A program made the translations under genes and the position numbers. DNA of 64,000 bases from Brachypodium distachyon. Taxonomy: Eukaryota; Streptophyta; Magnoliopsida; Poales; Poaceae. The DNA lies in contig NC_016133.3 in the NCBI RefSeq assembly GCF_000005505.3, forward strand, positions 2,976,001-3,040,000, in the 5' to 3' direction. Shown piece after piece: positions 21,641 through 31,800 of this stretch. The number at the start of each line of letters is the position of its first letter. Position 1 is the first letter of the stretch. The notes beneath the pieces are model-generated. The model saw only the letters and a list, made by a program, of their open reading frames with translations. It had not been told where the DNA came from and ran no database searches.

Positions 21641-22253
21641 AAGAGACCAAATTGATTTGAAACCTTTTTGATTGTTTAGATGGCTGATCTAGTAAGCTTG
21701 AACGTGCCATGGCTTCCCAATGGTTGATCTGGAGCTTGGTCAGAGAATTATAAGGCCTAATGAAGAGAACAATTTTCAGCAGGAGGGTTGATGACGGAGA
21801 ACTAGATAATAAGGAGTATTTTGAAACTCAAAACGTTTCCTATACTTCTCCTATCCAGTAGTATTCCAAATGGCTAAAATCTTTTTTATTTCTGTACTTT
21901 TACACAGGATCTTTGAGACATGTCATTTCAATTTCTGTGTTTTCCTGTCTCTCTGTTTTTCTAGGCTGCGTTCCAAAGGGGTCCTCTGCTGCAACTTCCA
22001 AAGCAAACCTTTTCAGAGATCGGGCTTTTCGAGAGAAAATGTTTTTCTGTTTCGTGAACAGGAGCATAGAGAGTAAAAAAAAAAAAAGATGTTCCTGCTG
22101 ACCGCTGGACTGCTGGCTACACCTAGGGAAGAGCCTCCATGTCCCAGAACACACGGCAGCACTAGGCTAGGCGGTGTCCTCTTCCTCCCCCTCATCCTCC
22201 TCCCAAAACCCCAAGAAGAAGCCACCGTACGTGCTTCCTCTCGGCGCGGTGAG

Positions 22254-23252
22254 ATGGCGGTGGAGCACGACGACGAAGACGACGACGGCCGCGAGTCCCA
22301 GTCCGTGCCTTCGGTTCCCAGCAAGAAGAAGAAGAAGACGGCGAAGAAGGATCCTGCCGATGCCCGGACGGAGTTCCGCGGTGTGCGGCGGCAGGGCGGC
22401 AGGTACAGGGCGCAGATCTGGGACCCCAAGGGCCAAACCATGATGTCGCTCGGATGCTTCGGCGCCGCCGAGGACGCCGCCAGGGCCTACGATGCGGCGG
22501 CCATCGCACTGCACGGCGCGGCGGCCAAAATCAACTTCAAGGGTCCCGCGGCGGTGGCGGCGGCTCCTCTTGCCGATGACGACATCGACGCGCACGGGCA
22601 CGAGATCGCCCCGAAGAAGAAGAAGAAGGAGGAGGAGGAGGAGGCGGCGGTGATGAATTCGAAGCGCGTTCAGCACAGGAGGGAGGAGGCGGCGACAGAT
22701 GCTCCCCTTGCCGATGAGGACACCGACGCGCACGTGCACGAGATCGGCCTGAAGAAGAAGAAGATCAAGGCGCCGGTGGCGGTGATGAGCTCGAAGAGCG
22801 GCGTTCAGGGCGGGGGGAAGGCGGCGGCGCGGGCTAGGCCGATCTCTCGCTCCGGGTTCCGCGGCGTGTACCAGAATTTCAGTGGGAGCAGGTACAATGC
22901 GCGGATATGGGATCCGGTCCAGCGAGCTGGGCGATGGCTCGGGACCTTCGAGGCGGCTGAGGAGGCCGCCGAAGCCTACGACGCGGCGGCCGTCAGTCTC
23001 TACGGCGCGAGGGCGATCACCAACTTCGAGCAACCACCCCCCAAGGCCGCGGCCAATGACGGCGCGGAGATGTCTCCGCCCATGGAACTCCTCAACGACT
23101 TCCCGGAGCTGACCGCGCCAGTCTTCTCGGAAAGCCTCATCCCAGGCCCGCAGGTCGACGACCTCTTGACTTACTTGCCGCCGGCGGAGTGGCAGCGGCA
23201 GGTCCACGAGCTCCTCCATGACATGGGCTTCACCGACTATGTGGTGGCTTAA
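22254..23252 (+). CDS. ERF-like transcription factor with two AP2 domains (intact)
   Basis: Single exon, 332 residues, presumed nuclear. The acidic N-terminus (MAVEHDDEDDD) is followed by Lys-rich basic runs (KKKKKTAKK). AP2 domain 1 (about 41-95) reads FRGVRRQGGRYRAQIWDPKG ... [15 protein letters not shown]2 domain 2 (about 202-258) reads FRGVYQNFSGSRYNARIWDP ... GRWLGTFEAAEEAAEAYDAA. The linker has two copies of a 46-residue unit (from 104 and from 150) containing APLAD-D-DAH-HEI-KKK. The C-terminus has LLNDFPELTAP and LPPAEWQRQVHELLHDM, conserved in all paralogs here. ERF/DREB proteins normally have one AP2 domain. These two are ERF-like in length yet have YRAQIWDP in place of the usual YAAEIRDP. 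The start at 22254 is preferred over the upstream in-frame ATG at 22089 because the paralog begins there and homology outside it is to noncoding flank. Confidence 0.87.
   Translation: MAVEHDDEDDDGRESQSVPSVPSKKKKKTAKKDPADARTEFRGVRRQGGRYRAQIWDPKGQTMMSLGCFGAAEDAARAYDAAAIALHGAAAKINFKGPAAVAAAPLADDDIDAHGHEIAPKKKKKEEEEEAAVMNSKRVQHRREEAATDAPLADEDTDAHVHEIGLKKKKIKAPVAVMSSKSGVQGGGKAAARARPISRSGFRGVYQNFSGSRYNARIWDPVQRAGRWLGTFEAAEEAAEAYDAAAVSLYGARAITNFEQPPPKAAANDGAEMSPPMELLNDFPELTAPVFSESLIPGPQVDDLLTYLPPAEWQRQVHELLHDMGFTDYVVA
22563..22829 (+). repeat. In-frame 138-bp tandem duplication in the ERF-like linker
   Basis: Unit 1 begins GCTCCTCTTGCCGATGACG at 22563 and unit 2 begins GCTCCCCTTGCCGATGAGG at 22701. 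The paralog at 19031-19891 has only one unit, so the linker grew in this copy after the gene duplication. Confidence 0.85.
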
Positions 23253-24701
23253 TTAACAGGTGTGGGGGAAATACTCTGCCTTTTTTTGTGCTTGTCTGCC
23301 GTAAAATGGGGGGAAGAGAAGGGAATTGCGGCCAATTTTGATTGGGCTGAGAATTGCACTGGTGATAAAAAATCGTCTTATGTTTTTGGTGGTTACAAGG
23401 AACCATGAATATTGCATTCAGCTGTAATGTTAGCTTTAGGGGATGCTATGTTTCCACATAGTCAGTGATTGCACATCCATATATGCAAGAAAAAGTTCAG
23501 ACAAAACTATGCTTGCTATTATCTTTGATCCTAGTTTCACAGCGCTAGCGGATGATGTATCTCTGTGACCTGATTCTGCTTTGTTATTATCAAGTCTATA
23601 TAGGAGAATTGACTATGCTGTTTTTTAACTACTATTATGCTTGCTATTATCAATGGTCATAGTTTGATAGTGAATGTATGTCTATGACCTGATTATGCTT
23701 TGTTATTATCAAGTCTAGGTAAGGGAGTATTGACTAAGCATTTTCCATCACTGAGTATAGCAGTTTAATCAATTATAATATACGAACAAATCGAGCGTCG
23801 TGTTAATGCAATTGGATGCCAAATATCCAACTTGGTATTTAGGTCCTAGTACAGCTGTAATGTTTAATTAGTTTACCATTACAAGGTCTTAGGTTTCTGC
23901 TGATGAATTCAGCAGGAAATTCTGATTCCTCAGGCTAGCAGGGACGCCATCATGGCCAACATCTTGCACGAACATGCCTAATTTTGGCGCGCCGTGGGTG
24001 CTGAGTTGGTCTAGATGAAGAGAAATTAATTGGTGAAACAACATTAGTAATTTCAGATTGAAACTACCTTCTAGGTTTCTAGGGTGCCCACCCTGTATGG
24101 AGTCATAACCTTGACATCTAGTCATGTTTTTGTTAATGGTCGGTAATTTTGGTTAACACACGGTAACAGTGTTTACCGTCCCCCACGTTAAATAGGTCCA
24201 CTATGCAAATTATTTAAGGCTCATTTGTATTTTTTATATTCTCTTGAGACTTCACGGTAATTCCGTGGTTACCGAGGGGTTACCGGAATTTCAAAATATT
24301 TTGGATTTTTAATTCAAAATTTAATTTGAAATTCCGCCTGATCACCATCCAGTATTTTTCGGTAACCGTGGTAACCAAGAATTCTGGCCCTCGATAAAAA
24401 ATGTTCAGTCGGCAGCCAAAACCTTGCTCTGGTATAGTTATCTCAGGACTTGATGGTTTTCCTTTTATGATTGATCTGGCTTTATTATGGCCTGATGTGT
24501 GCTCCAGATATAGGAAATTAGAAACTGTTTTACCCAAATTCTTCTAGGTAAACATTTACCCATTAGCTTTATATTTATGAACTTAAAACTGAACATTTGT
24601 TTCAAAAAATAATTTCGTGATATCAGAATTTTCCATTTTTTGGTAGATATTTGAAATAGAATTTTCCAATTAGTGGTAAATAGAATTTCGTGATATCAGA
24701 A
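23253..24701. other. 3' flank of the intact ERF-like gene, then AT-rich spacer
   Basis: The duplicated flank runs to about 23650. Bases 24120-24400 carry repeated GGTAACC/GGTTACC motifs (for example GGTAACCGTGGTAACC) that look like part of an unidentified repeat. No gene seen. Confidence 0.4.
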
Positions 24702-24990
24702 CCGCCGAGGAGGCTGCCGGGGCGTACCATGAGGCCGCCGTCAGGCTGTAACTGCGCTAGCACTGTCACAAACTTCGAGCAACAACGACCCACGGCCGCT
24801 GCCAATGGCGCCATGGCGGCATAGAGTCGTCGTCCATGGACCTCCTCAACGACGTCCTGGAGCTGTCGCCGCCTTACTTCCTCTCGGATTGCTTCATTAT
24901 CCCAGGCGGCGTCCAGGTCGATGATTTCTGGGATAACTTGCCGTCAGAGGAGGGGCAGCAGGCGGACGGGCTCCTCGATGACATGGACTC
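24702..24990 (+). pseudogene. C-terminal fragment of an ERF-like paralog
   Basis: Starts abruptly in the helix of AP2 domain 2 (AEEAAGAYHEAAVRL), then a stop and a frame change before the AITNFEQ-equivalent. The C-terminal block follows: MDLLNDVLELSPPYFLSD and QVDDFWDNLPSEEGQQADG LLDDMD, matching LLNDFPELTAP and LPPAEWQRQVHELLHDM of the intact copy. No 5' part or first AP2 domain is present, so it is a relic of a fourth cluster member. A retroelement-like tail follows directly. Confidence 0.82.
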
Positions 24991-25155
24991 ATCTGGGACA
25001 GTCCCAGTGAGACTGTTGTGGCCACTGCAATGGTTGTAGGAGAGGTCGAGCATTGGGTCTCTTTTTTGTTCCCTTTGTTTGTACTCGTCCTTCTTGGGTT
25101 TTCTTCTTAATGAAATGACACGTCGGCTCCGCGTGTTCGAGAAAAAAAAAAGAAA
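24991..25155 (+). mobile_element. LINE-like 3' tail with A-rich end
   Basis: The segment ends CTTAATGAAATGACACG ... GCGTGTTCGAGAAAAAAAAA, a 3' end common among plant L1-type elements. It abuts the ERF-like fragment. No coding region is left. Confidence 0.5.
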
Positions 25156-25813
25156 AACAGCTCTAAGGCGCACAATGACTTCCTGAATTTACAAAAGGTT
25201 AAGGTATTTCTGCAAGCGGGCAACCCATGAATTTTAGTCTTGAACCCTTAATCATGCAAGTTGATGCGCCAATTAGAGGGGGAAGAACATGAAGGTGTTC
25301 GTTACTAAGAATTACGGAATACTAAGAACGGAATGGTGGCTGCATGGTGATCATGGAGTTAGTACCCAACATGCATACAAAACCTGGTGATTTATAGGAT
25401 TAACTTTGGGGCGTCTTTGGTGTAACAATCTTTTGATATGTTCAGTATTCCTCCTGTACAGGATACTACTGGTTTGGAGCTATACTTGGCAGAACTCGAA
25501 CAAAATGATGTAGCCAAAATCCTGCCACAATTGTCATTTTTCTGTGGTCACCAACTGGAACAAATATGTGCAAGCCGGAGATAACTTCAGTCAGTGGGTC
25601 GCGTATCATCTTCTGGCCTCATTGAAACAAAAACGAAAATTTTGCTCACGTTCTTGGACTGGTCTGTACACATCTGTTGGTTCTTTTGGCCTGGTGATTG
25701 GCAAGTTGAAAATAATGACCTGCTTTCTTGTCTCGGACTCTAAAACTTCCAGGTAGCCTAGCCAGCTCGTGCCCAAATGAAGATCTTCACAGAACCTGGA
25801 GATCATTCACAAT
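25156..25813. other. Spacer downstream of the LepA/GUF1 gene
   Basis: No gene seen. It includes the presumed 3' UTR of the elongation factor 4 gene. Confidence 0.4.
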
Positions 25814-28800
25814 TCACAGCACCTCCTTTTCCAGTTTCAGCACAGCCATAAATGCCTCTTGAGGAACTTCCACCCTTCCGATTGATTTCATTCTTTTCTT
25901 TCCTTCCGCCTGTTAGCCAATGTTGAAGAACATATTATCTTATCTATACAGGAATGGTCGCTCATAAAATTTGGGAAATTAACTTCTATTGAGCGCAAAC
26001 AATAAATTTGCCAGATCTAAGTTTTGACAGACTAAGACAGCCGCTAACAAAAAAAAACCTGTTTTTTCAGCAACTTCTTTTTCCTTGATATATCACCTCC
26101 TGCAAGTGAACGAAAATAGCGGTGTGATTAATCTTGCAAAGTTGTTTGGAGAAAATGTAGCAATCTTTTATTTTAAAAATACATCATTGTAACTGTTGGT
26201 ACAAGCTAGTATTAGACAAGTGCACATGGGATTAAAAAACACGAGACAAGAAAAACAGAATTTGATTGGCTTTACGATACTCTCTGATGCACGTTTTAGA
26301 CTTTTAGTATCTCTTTACCGTAGCATTTCGACAAGACATCCTTCCTGATGGCTGATAGGGCTTCACTTGCGATGACCTTTGCACCTATACATGCCTGTCA
26401 AGGTGCAAATCAGCATCTTATTGCTATTAAAAAGGAGTACCAGTTGAGTTGTTCTGATTCTTCATAAACAAATAGCTATGGCTGCTCGCACTGACCTATG
26501 CACCTATACATGCCTGTCAAGGTGCAAATCAGCATCTTATTGCTATTAAAAAGGAGTACCAGTTGAGTTGTTATGATTCTTCATAAACAAATAGCTATGG
26601 CTGCTCCTATTTTCCACCAAATTGTTAAACACTTTTCTGGTTAAGAGAACTGACCTAGGTCCTCCTAAGACCTAAGCCAAGGTAGAGATGGTGCCAACTG
26701 CTACTTCACAGTTTGTGGTTAAAATGCAAGATCAAACCGATAACTAAAAAATTAACTGCTGCTATTTCTTGATATAGGTTGCCAAAACTAGGTTGAATTG
26801 AAACATCTTAGGTACCCCTGACCACAACTTATAATCTCCAATTGTTGATTTCCCCAGCTTTGCCATGCAGATATATTACAAAGAAATGCAAGAATAAGAT
26901 AGATAGATAAATCTCACTTGAATAGGTATCTTAAACATTTGCCGAGGGATAAGTTCTTTGAGCTTTTCAGTAAGCGCTCTCCCAACAGAGTATGCCTAGA
27001 AAAATACTCCACGAATCAGATTAGCTCGAGAAAATATTGCATAACAGCCAAATTAAGTACACAAGAGAAACCATTGGAATGAACTACAGCTAACTGCACA
27101 AGCACAGAGTGAACTGTAAATACGCATATTTAGGTATTAGGATTTGAGTTAAACACGATGTATAACTATTGTCCCACGGAATTAGTGATTAGTATAGAGT
27201 ATACATTCACATGACAGTACAAAAGGAACACAAATAAAAGGATTAATCCTAAACTAACACAATTACATCCTTAACAGTAGTGTGGTTTCATACTGATGCA
27301 TGTGTATCTCCAAGTTCTTACTATCCTTTCGCAGTTTGTCATAAGTATATTCATACCAATGGTGTTTCTGATTTCTGGACAACATAAAATACCTATCTGG
27401 TTTTAGAGCTATATATTTCAACAATGTGATTGTGCATAGGTCCAAGGGCATCACTTTGAAATATTCATGGAAGTAACACAGTCATATGAGTACAGTTGTA
27501 CTAGCTAGTAAGCAAGTGACTTTACAAGGTAAAGCACCTTATCTCTGTGTACAATTGTTGACAATGCTTCCACAGGTTCACCATTGATTTGTATGTCCAG
27601 CTTTACTAGGTCACTTACCCTGTACCTGTAATTAGGCAAAGAATATTTCAGCTGATTTTGCACAGGGAACTAGTGAGCACTTGAGCATGAACAGATGGAT
27701 AAAGTGTAGATCAATATAGGAGTAACCACGGTTAAGTAGAAACTTCTTTTATGACCTGCAGTACAGCTAAAAATAATGATATCAGTACAAGCCTTCCTAA
27801 CTGCTAGTATATACATCGTTTATCAAGAAATGTCTAATGTTGAACTCCTTATCTTAATTGTCAGTACTAGAGATTTCTATTCACACGAGCAACTGCTGCA
27901 TCATGATCACGATTCATGATGTACTAAACTAGAGGTTTCTATTCATATGAGAAACCGGTACATCATGAATCGTGATCCAGTGCCCTGGACTAAAAGCTAG
28001 CGTAGTACTCCCTCCTTTTCTCAATACATAGAAGGTAATATCTGCTTTTTATGACATAAAATTAATATCACTAAATTAATCTCTCATATAAAGCACATAT
28101 TAATGAAGTAATTATTGGTCAAAGCATTGTCTTAACAAAACCTAATGTGCCATGTATTGAGAAAAGGAGGGAGTATGTTACAAAGTAACCTTGTGCTGTT
28201 ATAAGAATGTTACAAAGTAACCTTGTGTTGTTATAAGAATGTTACAAAATAACCTTGTGTTGTTATAGGGAAATAGGAGAGAGATTTTGTGGGGTGGGGG
28301 GGTGGAGGAGAGGTTTCCATACGTACCCAACAACTGCATATTCCATGCTAGCATATCCTTTGCTTCGAGATTTCAGTTGATCAAAGAAATCACCAACCAT
28401 CTGCATAATGGTTAGAAATAAAAATTGTTAGAAAATTCACCAAGTAACTGGGTCGATTTCTTAAATAGAAAAACCAAGCAAGTCTGCCTTAAGTACAGTG
28501 CATGTATATTCACCAGAGTAGACTAGGCTTATTGGTATGCTAGCATTGGTGAACACAGTGAGTCAAGGAATATACTTCCGAAGAATCTTTCGCAAAGTCA
28601 AACACAAAGGAACAGCGTTAAAGAAGCAGCAACAATTACTTGGAGAGGTGCATAAATGCAAAATCGGGTTGGCAGGTTGGATTACTATATGGTAAAATAA
28701 TTTTTAGAAATAAAGGTAAAAGTGAAAATAAAATGCATCAAGTGCAGAATCGGGTTGAGAAGGAAAATGCAGAATAGATAAAGGTGAATGTGATGCTCAC

Positions 28801-31800
28801 AATATGATTATTGAGAAGTATCAGGATATTCCAATTGACCTAAACGGCATTAACGGCATTTATAAAATAATTATATCATCTCTACTGAAACTCTTCTTTG
28901 AATAGTGTTTTTGTGTATTTTGCCGATACATCGAGGTATGCATCTGATTACTACTCATAGTTTTTTATTTCATTCTCTTCAGCAAATATTTACAATTGAC
29001 AAGTTATAATGAGTCAAAAAATTATATGTTTTTGGTCAAAAGAATGGTTTCATACCTCTGCAAGTGGTAGCATATAAATAAGCTTGGCCCTGTTTTCTGT
29101 AATGTAGTTCATTTCCTTGAATTCACCTCTTCTCTCTTGACCCAGCTCCATTATTGGGCCAATATAATCCTTCGGTGTAAGTAATTCGATCTGAAACAGA
29201 AAAGAGCAGACACCAAATAGGAGAATCAAACATGCATAGAATACAATATTTCCAAAGTTCAGCAAAAAATAATACATGAATGGAAATGGGTGGTGGAAGA
29301 CTTTATATAACAACCACCTTTACATAAGGTTCTTCAATGGACCTCCGTTTCCCAGCTTCTGGAAGCAAGGATGGGTTTGAACATTCAACCTGCATGACAT
29401 CTTTACATGAGCATGTTTGTACATTAACACTCCAATGCCAAATAAATAAAGCGGGCATGTATACGAGTCAAAAGGTGGATCAATAGATGTTTGGTTTTCT
29501 TTACTAAAAGGATGTCAAATTTAGCAACCATGGCCAAGTTTTTATGCGCTGCAATGGCTTAGCACATGTAGCATTTAAGAACCCTTCAGCAGTAAGCAAG
29601 AAAAGGATAGAAACATCGAAAGTGGCTGGAAATGGTTTCCTGTGATCGCCAACAGGTAATAATCTAAACAGTAAATAATAGAGTTAACTTCCATATAAAA
29701 AGTAAGCACTAGATGGATCCCAAATAAAGGTCATTATCATAGAACTTACGGTTTCATTATTGGCACAGTTGACACGGTAAACCACACTGGGTGCAGTAAT
29801 TATTAAGTTCAAATTGTACTCTCTCTCAAGCCTTTCCTGAAAATAGAGAACATTATATTGTAGAAATTTCAGGTCACCATGGCTGTAATGTGTACTGCAT
29901 TGGCAAGAACCAAGTAGATTGTAAGAACCTGGACAATTTCCATATGAAGAAGACCAAGGAACCCACATCTGAAGCCAAACCCCATAGCACTTGAAGATTC
30001 TGGTTCAAACTGCACCAATAACCAAGGTATGTCCTTATGAAAACAAAGCTAAGGAATGTGATACAAAATGCTAATGGGTGATCAACAATCAATATCACAG
30101 ATTACAGGAGCCCAAGAGAATAATTGCATTGCAACTTGTTATGTTTTTTCTACAATCCCTTTCTTCACTCCGTGCTTAAGTTAATGCTGTAAAGATGAGA
30201 TTAGAAATCTAACACATCTTACCAAGTAGAAATGGAACATTGATCAGCTGTTTGTAAATGAATACACTGCCTTGATTAATTATCATTGTTAAGTCTTTCT
30301 CTTTTACAGAATCCAGGTTCCAGTTACAGCATTGACATTCAGCTGACTGTTGAATGTATAAACACAACCTATGTTTTCAATTGATCACATCAATACAGTG
30401 ATCTTGTGCGCCATTAAACTTTTGAATAATGTATAAAGTATAAACATAATAATCCTTGTTTATTTAGTTGTCATAAATTTCAGAATAACTTCTACAGCTT
30501 TCTGTAGGGCAAAAAAATTGCAAGCTTGTGCTATTATAAACACATAGAGAATAATCATGGTGCACTTTCATGATGCAGCTGGTATGGATTATATTAGATC
30601 ATTTTTCTCTTTGAAGGTTCCTACGGACGCACTGCAATATCAGTATATGGGTCAAGAAAAGAACGCATCATGCTCTTCTGATGGTCTTGCATGGATAGGC
30701 ATGATATGAATCCCACCTTTAGTGCAGCATCATTCAGCTGAAGTTTTCCCAATGCCTCCCGCAACTCCTCAAACCTGTTCGCCAATTGCAATGTTCAATA
30801 CAAGAAGAACTATGCTACTGCAGAGAACAATAAAATTCGTTTCAAGGAAAAAGTACAGTACTGATCTGCCTCCAAAGGAAACAGGCCGCAGAAAACCATT
30901 GGTGTAGCTTCTGAATATCCTGGCAAGGCACATTCTGCTCCTTTTGAATAATGAGTAATTGTATCACCAACCCTAGCATCAGCTACTGATCTTATGGAAG
31001 CAGAGAGATATCCAACCTGTGAAGGAGTAGTCAAGACATAATTTTTTTTTGGTTCGACATAGTTATTACAGTACAGCTAGAATTAGGGCCTCTTCGGAAT
31101 GCAGGATCCTAAAATTGCATGAATTCGAAAAACTTAGGATTGGGATATCTTGGTGTACTGAATCTTGCAGGAAACAACACAGGATTTTGCAAAACTCGCT
31201 CTTTGGATGCTCCACAGGAATTCGGAGGGAGGGAGGGAGGGAGGGGAGTACATGCAAGACACAAAAGGAAATTTCCAAGAAGTCTAACCTCTTACTATAA
31301 TTCGTAAAGGATATTTTTCATGAAGTTTAACCTCCTGCTTGGAATCCTATGAAATTAGGGTGTAGAAAAGCAATCAGTAGGAATTTTCATGGCCTAATTC
31401 CTATGATCCGCAGGGCCTTACAGGAAAAATTCCGATCGACGGAGATCCTACAAAATTCCTATGAAAAACCCATCGATACAAAGGGGACCTTAATGCGGAA
31501 GATTTGGAAGTTGTTGCACGCGCCTTAATTGGTGGCATCTTCATCATTCTCACCCAAGTCCCAGTGGAACAGAAACTCAGATGAGGTACAGTCTAGAACG
31601 TGTGAAACACCGTTTAGAGACTCTTGGATTGAAAGATTTTTTATAGAAAATTCAGAAGGAAAATTCCTATGGAAGTACTTCAATCCAGGGGGGGGGCGGG
31701 GGGGGGCGGGGGGCTTAATGCTGTATAGATGGCATATTCAGCCAGCTAGACCAATAGTCTGGTATGATATATGGTAGAGGAGTTCTTCTTGTTCTTGTTC

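Larger units (their letters stand above)
21645..23650. repeat. Tandem segmental duplication, copy 2 (ERF-like unit)
   Basis: Counterpart of 17637-20590, carrying the intact gene and similar flanks of about 600 bp upstream and 400 bp downstream. It lacks the retroelement-like segment, the ATGAGTAAAAT MITE and the doubled 61-bp unit. The 3' flank is itself partly repeated at 23640-23740 (TTTGTTATTATCAAGTCTA appears twice). Confidence 0.85.

Noticed and set aside
22089..22253. Upstream in-frame start extending the intact ERF-like protein by 55 residues
   Set aside because: The equivalent region of the paralog is noncoding flank, and both copies share the start at MAVE.
22167..23219. 350-codon antisense frame opposite the intact ERF-like gene
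   Set aside because: Arg/Leu/His-rich shadow of the AP2 coding frame; similar shadows occur opposite the paralog.
28177..28272. CRISPR-like array
   Set aside because: Contiguous 32-bp repeats without spacers in a plant intron; it is a minisatellite.
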